A stretch of DNA of 64,000 nt from the NCBI GenBank assembly GCA_022494885.1, contig JAGVSM010004289.1, positions 62,001-126,000 on the forward strand, given 5' to 3'. The notes beneath the pieces were generated by a model, which did not search any database, was not told the origin of the DNA, and worked only from the letters and a program-made list of their open reading frames with translations. A program made the translations under genes and the position numbers. Positions 56,579 through 64,000 of this stretch are shown here, piece after piece; the stretch's first letter is position 1, and each line of letters starts with the position of its first letter. Source of the stretch: Micrasema longulum (lineage: Eukaryota; Arthropoda; Insecta; Trichoptera; Brachycentridae).

Positions 56579-57235
56579 ATCTTTATTTATTATTTATTCT
56601 ATTTAGTTCTTTGATTAACATAGTTTAATATATATTTACAACACAATATTTTCATCTATACTTATTCTAACATTATTTATCACTATTATACACTTAATAT
56701 CCTAATTTATAATATTCACTGTTTCATTTGTACATTTTCATTAATTATATTCACTATTAATACTATATGTTACCTAATATTTTTCACATATATACTTTTT
56801 ACATTTAATTTTAAATATATTTACATGTATTTAATTTTTCATGCTTTCTGGAATTTCCTCAAATAATTGTATTCCCTTGTACATAAGGCAGTTCTGGGAC
56901 ATTGCTTTTGATTTCTTTTCCAGTCTAATATATTTAGATCCTCTTGTTGCATAGTTATGAAAGAACTCATTATTTTTAGTTTATTTTGAAAATATCTCGG
57001 AACTATTCTTTTAATAATTTTGTTTATTTCATTAGCAACATTGAATTTGATTATTTGATCAATTGTCATGATATCTAAAAGTTAAATCATTTTCTTAACT
57101 TTTGTTCGTCTCCCACATCTTAATATTATCCCCACCGCTCTGTTTTGTATTATTTGGAGTCTCTTTAGATCTCCTTCATTACTTAAATATAAAATACTGG
57201 AGCAATAATCAATGTGGGGAACGATAATACTTTAA
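56579..57235 (-). pseudogene. CR1/Jockey-like LINE C-terminal remnant with 3' UTR
   Basis: The minus strand reads VPHIDYCSSILYLSNEGDLK then RLQIIQNRAVGIILRCGRRT, the IPxxxYCSxxxY...LQxxQNRAxRxIL segment just after the RT domain. An open run of 76 codons follows (KFNVANEINKIIKRIVPRYF and so on) to a stop at 56839. The AT-rich 3' UTR runs to an AATAAATAATAAATAAAG tail at about 56580. One stop and one frameshift are visible in the coding part. Confidence 0.7.
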
Positions 57236-57964
57236 AATATCAACAGAGAGGTTTAAATGAATAAATAACCAAAAAAATGTATTCTCCTTATTATTTTATA
57301 TGTATTCGTCTTATTGATTGTCTCCTTTATTCCCTCGATTGAACGCAAACAGAATAAGGTGCCGAAAATCCTCACTTTTGTCTTTTTAATATTTCGTTTA
57401 AAATGCTTGTTATAAATAAAAAAAATTGTAACGTAAAATAAAATATAACATCTTGAAAAACAGAAAGTTTTCTTTCAAATGACGTATAAAAATATTTTGA
57501 TTAACTTTTGATGCTCATTTTTAAATTTAAAAAAAAAACGGACACAACTAATGTTAACATCCGATAAAAAGTAGTTCTCCTACCGTATAAAGACTAAGTA
57601 AGTTCTCAATTATTGTAAATGTCGATTGCATGTCAAATGGGACCGAATAAGTTTAGTGCTTGTGTAATTCGTTTGTGCGGTTCTCGTTACCAAACCTGAA
57701 ATTGTACCGGTGCAGTCGCAATTAGCTTTGAATCAGTTCTATCTCCTGTGTACTCAATAAATAGACAAACGTATGTAATCTACCAACGTCTCTATCTACA
57801 GAATCCTGCAGTGCGATTACGAATGCATATCGACGAATTTATCGATACAGTATACAGGATACAGTTATTACTATGAAAAATACATTTCAGTGTGTGAAAT
57901 ACTAAAAATATATTTATAGAAGCTCATTTTTAATATATTACAAAGAAAAAAAATATAATCAAAT

Positions 57965-58030
57965 TTTAAAATCGAGGAAAACCAGCGACCGGTTTCATCT
58001 CTTTTGCGACTGCTATAATAAAATTATTGT
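57965..58030 (-). repeat. Hammerhead-like repeat, decayed
   Basis: Minus strand: GCAGTCGCAAAAGAGATGAA then ACCGGTCGCTGGTTTTCC. Keeps stem II-like bases, GAAACCGGUC and GCUGG; the CUGANGA side is lost. Confidence 0.45.
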
Positions 58031-58064
58031 GAAGAGAAAACTGTCGGTTTTTTTTATCACTTAT

Positions 58065-58722
58065 GGGACATAGTTTTTATACATAATTCCTTTGTACGTG
58101 TAATGTCACTGAACTCCTAAACGGCTTAACCAATTTACGTACGGTTTTCAGAAAAATATAGATCTTTGCGCTGTGCGTGTTTGCAGATATTAAAATTTTG
58201 AATCTAATGTGTAAAAAAACAGTTAGGAGCATAAATGTTTTATTCATCGATCTTTATCGGAGAATGCATTTACAAAAAAATGGAAAGATGTTGTTCTTTT
58301 GCGTATAAAAAAGTTTGTTTTCGAATGTTAACAAACAGCATTTCTTTTCTGTGTATGTCAATCAGATTTTTTCCCTGAATTTCTTAGAATTTCTACCCAT
58401 TTATATCTTTTAACTGGATTTTTGGTAATGCTATAATAACATTTAATTCAAAACATTTTCAAAAATCGTATTCCTACATAAGTACACTCCTCTGTTGATG
58501 AGAAGACCGAAGTTTGACGTTCGCAAAAAAAAAAATTGTTTTGGAATTCAATCATAAACAAGTACCCGCGTACCAACTTAAATTCAATATTATCAAATTT
58601 TAGTTTTGGAATTTAATCACAAACACGTACCTCGGTACCCACTTATCAATGAAAAGTATTTTTCTAAGGTAATAGCAGGCAAACCAACGTTCGGGCAGGA
58701 CACCGTCTATCGGGTCTGCTAG
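58065..58722 (+). mobile_element. Nonautonomous Helitron-like element with 3' terminus
   Basis: Colinear with 26050-26705, but this copy keeps its end: an imperfect hairpin at about 58695-58719 (GCAGGACACCG, loop, CGGGTCTGC) followed by CTAG and then T. A hairpin just before a CTRR end is the Helitron 3' signature, and CTAG|T matches insertion between A and T. The 5' TC end was not pinned down. No Rep-helicase is encoded. Confidence 0.65.
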
Positions 58723-58894
58723 TTTCATATAATATTCCCAAGTTTTTGAAATAATTTCTTTAATCGACATGTTGATATTTACAGACGTATTTATACTTTT
58801 AACTAGAATATTGTTTACAAAAGCAGAATAAAAATTAGTATAAATATATTATAAAAACATGCAAAACGCCCTTATCTAGAATATTTTGGACAAA

Positions 58895-58998
58895 CTCAAA
58901 ACATTGTTAATAAATCCACATGATCCGGGAAGTATAAAAATTGGAAAATATTTTCATGTGCTGCCTAGTATGTTAGTGAAATAATTCAGTTTCAGTTA
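58895..58998 (-). repeat. REP-A fragment (terminal part)
   Basis: AATAAATCCACATGATCCGG, then GCTGCCTAGTATGTTAGTGA, then AATAATTCAGT is the reverse complement of the REP-A 3' end at 1680-1770. Confidence 0.5.
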
Positions 58999-59004
58999 TT
59001 TATT

Positions 59005-59100
59005 TATTTAAACGAGTGATATTTAAATCTTTATTTAAAATAAACAGTGACTGATTTTATTGCTTAAGCGAGTTCAATAAGACTGCCATATTTATGTATT
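59005..59100 (-). repeat. Hammerhead-like repeat, decayed
   Basis: Plus strand AACGAGTGATATTTAAATC, then ACAGTGACTGATTTTATTGC, then TTAAGCGAGTTCAATAAGAC is a diverged complement of the 49.2-kb arm. It directly abuts the REP-A fragment. Confidence 0.5.
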
Positions 59101-59107
59101 CCAAAAT

Positions 59108-59576
59108 CAAGCGTTAAATACAAAATCTACTTTGGCAAACAAATGTTTATCGCAGGAGGCTAAACTAGCAGTTAACAATGGAGTTCTAGTGCCAACTCTA
59201 ATGTATAGGAGCGAAGTATGGAATTGGAAAAATGATGATGAAAGTAGGTTGAATGCTGTCGAAATGCGCTCCCTCAGGCGAATGTGTGGCAAAACGATTT
59301 ATCATAGGTGCACAAATGTCGTGATCCGTGAAGTATGTAAGGCTGAGACATGCATTATTGACAGAATCAAGAAAGGGGTGCTGGGTTGGTTTGGACATGT
59401 AGAGCGAATGGACAGCGAAAGAATGGCTAAAAGGATCTACGATGCAAATGCTGATGGATGCAGAAAACGAGGAAGACCGAGAAAGACATGGCACGATCAA
59501 GTCCATCAAATACTTGAAGATGAACATGTCAAATTAGAATTAATCGGCGTGCGTGCATGAAAAGATGTATGAAATT
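59108..59576 (+). pseudogene. RTE-type LINE C-terminal region, interrupted by a SINE
   Basis: Open for about 150 codons: LSQEAKLAVNNGVLVPTLMY, then AVEMRSLRRMCGKTIYHRC, then VLGWFGHVERMDSERMAKRI and CRKRGRPRKTWHDQVHQILE. This is the post-RT region of an RTE-like protein. A stop (TGA) follows VRA, and the coding frame is then cut by the SINE-2 at 59578. The final codons continue at 59770. The RT catalytic part is not present upstream. Confidence 0.85.
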
Positions 59577-59577
59577 T

Positions 59578-59759
59578 TTTTTTTGCACCACAACAGGCCA
59601 GGAGGCCCAATTACAGTGGTGAATTACATCATGGTATACCGTGAATTACACCAGGCTTGAGAAAAATTCCATTTTAATTTTTGTGTTCTCACCGGGAATC
59701 AAACCCGGAACCTTCTGTGTGTGAGTCAAGCGTCTTGACCACTACACCACGGAGGCCGC
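59578..59759 (-). mobile_element. SINE-2 nested in the RTE ORF
   Basis: From GCACCACAACAGGCCAGGAG to CACTACACCACGGAGGCCGC, with a run of T's (its poly-A tail) at 59569-59577. It contains a small internal duplication (GTGAATTACA, about 59620-59650). The flanks ATGTATGAA and CCGCATGAA look like two versions of a short target duplication. Confidence 0.88.
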
Positions 59760-59769
59760 CTGAATGCCG

Positions 59770-59888
59770 CATGAATGTAGAGGAAGCGAGGTCTGTATGC
59801 CAAGATAGAGTGATATGGCATTCTATCCTCTCTGCCTACCCCTACGGGGAAATGGCGTGATGGTTTGTTGTTGTTGTTGTTGTATTAA
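59770..59888 (+). pseudogene. RTE-type LINE terminal codons and (GTT)n tail
   Basis: Reads MNVEEARSVCQDRVIWHSIL then SAYPYGEMA and a stop at 59860, the natural end of the ORF interrupted at 59576. It is followed by TGATGGTTTG and a (TTG)n tail at 59867-59881. The same ending, decayed, occurs at 16835-16930 and 22456-22512. Confidence 0.85.
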
Positions 59889-60007
59889 TAATTCTAAATG
59901 ATGTAACATTTTTTTTTGTTTATGAAAATTTGTTTTTTGTTTTTGTATTTTATACCTATTGTAAAATGCAATAAAAAAAAACAAATAAAAATAATAATGT
60001 ATGTGGT

Positions 60008-60210
60008 CTGTGTCCAGGCGGATGAATATGGTGCAATGTGTGAAATAAAACCAGGACCCTGGACGAGTGTTTTTTTAATTAATAGTTGCTCTCAGAAAAA
60101 AAAACATGAAAAAGTAAATCGAATGGAGGTAAGTCCGCCTCGAAGTAGATTGGTTAAAATGTTTGCCTACCACGCTTGAGGTACAGAGTTTAATTTCTAG
60201 CGTGGTTGAC
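60008..60210 (+). mobile_element. SINE-1 with 5' head, 3'-truncated
   Basis: Head GTGTCCAGGCGGATGAATAT, closing phrase AGGACCCTGGACGAGTG, then a tRNA-like part (TAGATTGGTTAAAATGTTTG, diverged B box AGAGTTTAATTTCTAGC). The SINE-1 body is missing after about 60210. Confidence 0.7.
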
Positions 60211-60964
60211 ATGAACAGAGTTGTGGTCTCGTAGCAAGTATCACGGACTCATGGATCAAAGGTACGAAGTTCGAACTTCACTCTACTACAACATGATCTC
60301 TGTTTTCTAATACTGATTTATTTGCAACTCGTTGAAACTGACCCCCGAAATTGTTGTACGAGTATTTATGAAAATGATAGTAACGCAAATACATGTATTT
60401 TTTCTAATGAACCGGAAAGATGAAAGAGTGGTTTTACAATAAAATATTTCGTCGTGACCGTAGAAAAAGGATGGATGTGAGAAAAAATATACATTGTCTT
60501 TTTTTAAATATTTGATCCTTAAAAGGCTATATAAAGACTTTTTATTCTAGGTTTGAAATAAAAAAAATATGTATAACTAATAATATATATACTTTTATTT
60601 GGATATACTTTTGTACTTATCAAGTTGTGACATAAAGTGTAAACAAATTATTTAGACCTCTCTGATGTTAAGTTGAAGAAAGTCACATGCGTCGTTATTT
60701 CAACAATAGTGACGATATTATTGTACCTGGATTAACACCTGATGCGTAAGATAGATCACTGAATATTATAACCGATGGTGAAAATATGCTGCGTTTGATG
60801 TTCAAATGCGCCACCATGTGCAGCATTGGGCGCGGATAAGGGTGACGAAAATGATAGCTCAAATTGTCGATAAGGAAATAAGTGTGTTTGGATACATTTT
60901 TGTCGATAAAGGTTACTAAAAAAACGTGTTGGCTGCAAATGCGCTTCTTGTTTTAAAAATTCTC

Positions 60965-61330
60965 TCCATCTTTTATTTTATTTATTTATCTTTTTTACAG
61001 AAACATACAGTCAACAATAATTAAATGACATAATAAAAATAAGGTTTACAGACAGACCAACGAAGTTTCGAAACAAAAATTATACTGAATTATGATTCAA
61101 CAAAAGGGCGTGTCTGTGGGTATTTGTATGAGAAGGTGTGTAGAGGTGTGTTTGTGTGTATTTGTGTGGGAGTAAGTGTTCAGATGTGTGTAAGCATGAG
61201 CATCATTAAAAAACAAGTGGGAGCGTATCGCAGCCAGATAGAATGAGTCTTAATTTTAATTTAAATAAATAGATTTTTTAAATATGGGGCATGTTAAATA
61301 TATCAATATATCTATTGACAGATTGACGAT
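60965..61330 (-). mobile_element. 3' UTR of the RNase H-bearing LINE family
   Basis: Colinear with 38637-38970: TTTATTTATTTATC tail, ACAGAAACATACAGTCAACA, GGAGTAAGTGTTCAGATGTG, GGGGCATGTTAAATATATCA. No coding part remains. Confidence 0.75.
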
Positions 61331-61334
61331 AGAG

Positions 61335-62270
61335 TAAGCTTTAATTTTACACACATTTAAAAACAATAATAACGATTTTACATTAAATTTGATTAACTGA
61401 TGTATTGGGAAGTTACCTAATATTTTAAAGAACAACATTTTCGAATGACGATAGTAGGAAACCGAATTTGAGAATTTTTTTTTTTTGGATTTATGCGATC
61501 GTTAATAGTATTTTTTATGTTTTTATCGATTAAGTCAGCTTGAATTTTCAACAAAAAAGTATTTTTTTGATATCAGTATCAGTATAAAAAGAATTAATTC
61601 GGTTTTTATTTTTTATCATGGAAAATTTTAATTAGATGGATCGATAAATCATTTTTCGATATGCGTTTATAATCACACGACCAGAGAATACTATTTGCGG
61701 TATGTGGATTTACTGTAAACGATGCAATAAATCCACGTTACTAATATATTCAATTGACTTCGTATGCATGTAGCTTATCCGCAATTATTATAAGTAATTA
61801 TGTTTGTTTTCTTTAAAAATGTCTAATATGATGTTATTTTAAAACATGAATATTTATTATGTAATGACGTAGTGTTTACTCAATGACTAGAATAATTAAT
61901 TTGTCCAAGAAGAGTGAGTATCTTTCCTTAAATAATCATTTTATTAAAAATATTTTTTTTTACTTAAAAAAACCCCTTAGGGTTAAATAAGAAATATTAT
62001 AAGGTCTAGCCACGTTGTGTCTCGGCTGGTTAGTGTGAACATCATGTGCTTTTTTAGATTGATTTTAAATTTGTCACCAGTGTAATTTTTCAAATGGTAA
62101 GTCATTGTAGTGTTTAAGTCTATTGTATAGTATTTTTACGGTCCTTCGTTTGTTTTTGATTTTTTAATATGATTGTGTTGTTGTTGTCTCGTATTGAATT
62201 AAAATGTTATGTCACTTATTCGTAATGAGGACATTTCCCCCCCTAAAATCAATATTATCTCCAAAAAGTA
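61335..62270. other. No gene seen
   Basis: AT-rich. Nothing matched the other repeats of the window. Confidence 0.3.
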
Positions 62271-62274
62271 ATTT

Positions 62275-62470
62275 GGTTCGAAAAACGGTTTTTGTGAACC
62301 AAAGTTACTTTGCCCACAAAAAGAAATATTGGCAACTAAAAGTAACTTTGGCCAGAAAAAGTGACTTTGCCTAAGAAAAGTAACTTTGGCCAGAAATAGT
62401 GACTGCCCAGGAAAAGTAACTTTGCCCAGGAAGACAACTTTGTACACAAAAATAAATCGCGATAACAAAA
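62275..62470 (+). repeat. ~18-bp degenerate minisatellite
   Basis: About nine diverged units of AAAAGTAACTTTGGCCAG in a row, with spacing of 16-22 bases. A few more isolated units occur at about 62785-62825. The 89-codon minus-strand open frame over it (62199-62468) merely reflects the repeat. Confidence 0.85.
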
Positions 62471-63044
62471 AGCCACTTAGCTTAAAAAAGTCAATAATTT
62501 TTAGGAACGAGACTTGATCTTGACTTTCGGGTGCAAGTCTTTCTATTAAACAATCACCAAAATAGACCAGATCTTATCTCGAGGATGTTGTTCTTTTCTT
62601 TAGTCCAAGATTTAATGTTTAAGTGTTATTTTATTTAAATCGTACTAGTGTGTAAATATTCAATGTTTTTATTTGTAACTAGATGAACTGTATGAGTCCG
62701 TTAATCAATTAATACATACTCATTTTGCGAATAAACGCAGTTCACCTAAAAAAAAAAAAATACATTCTCAAATGTGTAAATCTGCCCAAAAGGTAAACAT
62801 TGGCCACGAAAAAACAACATTGATTTTTGTTTTAGTAGGCCGCTATATTCTTTCTTGGCTCTCGACGTGACCACAGATAGGAGCTCCATCTCTAGGGACC
62901 AAGAACACACCCACGAAACTTTCCAAGAAGTCCAACCCACCTTAATTCTATGTGTTATACTGATATCTGTTTAGAGAAAGGGAAGACAAATAGTTTGAAA
63001 GTATGGGCCGCATAGTCATTCGAAAAGGGAACAATGAACATATT

Positions 63045-63045
<1 letters not shown>

Positions 63046-63121
<76 letters not shown>
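63046..63121 (+). repeat. (CGTCAT)n microsatellite, about 12.7 units
   Basis: Uninterrupted hexanucleotide array. It creates an artefactual His-Arg repeat in one frame. A few more CATCGT-type units appear at 63275-63312. Confidence 0.97.
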
Positions 63122-63385
63122 TACATTGCCGTAGCCAGAGTCATCATCTTGAGGTGCTATTCCGAACCACTATAGCGGTACGAGAAAACAGTTTTTCTCG
63201 TGTATTTTATATGTAAATACACGAGATAATACGGCCACGAGAGCGTTTGGAATACCAGCCCTGAAAATCATCAGAATGAAGATCATCATCATCGTCATCG
63301 AGATTGTATCGTCATCATAGCTATAGTCATAAATTTGTAAAACGAAGTTTCTGGTAAATGAATAAAAAATAAATACAAATGAAGT

Positions 63386-63545
63386 AATAAAATAAATAAA
63401 ACAACTTTGTTTTTAACCACTAATTTTTATTTTTCACCGACCGGTTTCAAAGCAAACGAGCTTCTTTGTCAAGGTTTACGTAACTAATCGTCGGTGAAAA
63501 ATAAAAATTAGTGGTTAAAAACAAAGTTGTTTTATTTATTTTATT
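63386..63545. repeat. Palindromic hammerhead-type repeat with ~56-bp perfect arms
   Basis: The arm AACCACTAATTTTTATTTTT (63414-63433) and its surroundings are mirrored at 63491-63545. The arms look identical over about 56 bases. The ~49-base loop carries, on the minus strand, CTTGACAAAGAAGCTCGTTT then GCTTTGAAACCGGTCGGTG: a CUUGACAAAG core, stem AAGC/GCUU, then GAAACCGGUC. A single-arm copy lies at 39480-39600. Confidence 0.88.
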
Positions 63546-63789
63546 ATAATGAATAACCACAAAGTAAGTGCTTCAAATATAAACTTTATACAAATGAAGT
63601 ACTTTGAACTACGTAACACGTTATTCCAAATCAAACAATGAGAGAGTTGTGATAAATTTCCAGTTTCTGCGAAGCAAACTCATATTCACTCACTTTGATA
63701 ATCTTCTTATCTTTTTATTAAACCACTGAACTTCCTTATTATAACTCTTAATAGATAGGGGACCAGAGAGTGAAAGATGAAGATATGTT

Positions 63790-63905
63790 TTTGTCTATGG
63801 CTGCATTGCTAAATGGACCAATATAAGGGTGCGTAACACGTCACTCGCCCTTCTCTGTCTTCACCAGTATTCAAATTCACTCTAAAATATTATTTGTGTA
63901 ATCTC
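63790..63905 (+). repeat. Dispersed repeat shared with 36025-36240
   Basis: GTGCGTAACACGTCACTCGC followed by CCTTCTCTGTCTTCACCAGT aligns with 36071-36110. Unclassified. Confidence 0.5.
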
Positions 63906-64000
63906 TGTATTTTCGTCTGTAAAAAGCCAAAAATTGTAAGTAACTTCAATTATTTTATATATTTATTCCTTGAGGTTAAATCGGGTTGTGGGCTGAGGCT

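Noticed and set aside
63034..63216. His-Arg repeat protein
   Set aside because: Pure consequence of a (CGTCAT)n microsatellite.
1..64000. CRISPR arrays, bacterial operons or phage genes
   Set aside because: The tandem arrays (51, 43, 18, 12 and 10 bp) lack repeat-spacer structure. Coding signals are eukaryotic (spliced gene, LINEs, Pol III SINEs).

Overview
The window reads as AT-rich, repeat-dominated nuclear DNA of an insect, most likely a moth or butterfly. That assignment is inference from CR1/Jockey-type and RTE-type LINEs, abundant tRNA-derived SINEs, Helitron-like and MITE-like elements, and a split gene with a short intron; no species-level marker is visible. There are no operons, ribosome binding sites, rRNA genes or CRISPR arrays. 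I see one convincing host gene, a small F-box protein gene with one intron on the minus strand at 40498-41050. Nearly everything else is mobile DNA in various states of decay.

Layout. 1-8 kb: a MITE-like inverted repeat at the very start, a LINE 3' end, a copy of an unclassified ~380-bp repeat (called REP-A here), an R1-like RT remnant and a fold-back element. 6.8-18 kb: tRNA-derived SINEs of three families (SINE-1, -2, -3 here), LINE C-terminal remnants and hairpins. 19-20 kb: a tandem REP-A pair next to a hammerhead-like repeat. 21.6-22.5 kb: an RTE C-terminus broken by two later insertions. 23-28 kb: SINEs, REP-A and a Helitron-like copy. 28.5-33.7 kb: one nearly complete CR1-type LINE on the minus strand, with an intact endonuclease-RT ORF2 and an ORF1 carrying two small indels; it lies between two outward-facing copies of a hammerhead-like repeat. 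34-40 kb: SINEs, a 43-bp tandem array and an RNase H-bearing LINE remnant. 40.5-41.05 kb: the F-box gene. 45-49.5 kb: LINE remnants, a Helitron fragment and a large palindromic repeat with a 13-bp target duplication. 52-54 kb: a 222-bp MITE, a 5'-truncated copy of the same LINE's 3' UTR, and a 51-bp minisatellite. 55-64 kb: RTE and Jockey-like remnants, a SINE nested in an RTE ORF, a Helitron 3' terminus, minisatellites and a second large palindrome.

How the parts work together. The intact LINE ORF2 could supply endonuclease and reverse transcriptase. Several dispersed 3' ends share its (TAAA)n-type tail, and the SINEs have Pol III boxes but no ORF, so they depend on LINE enzymes in trans. 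The most unusual theme is a set of at least a dozen hammerhead-ribozyme-like cores (CUGANGA, stem, GAAAC, ACCGGU or ACGU), of the kind reported at the ends of Penelope-like elements, that repeatedly occur as inverted pairs or perfect palindromes.
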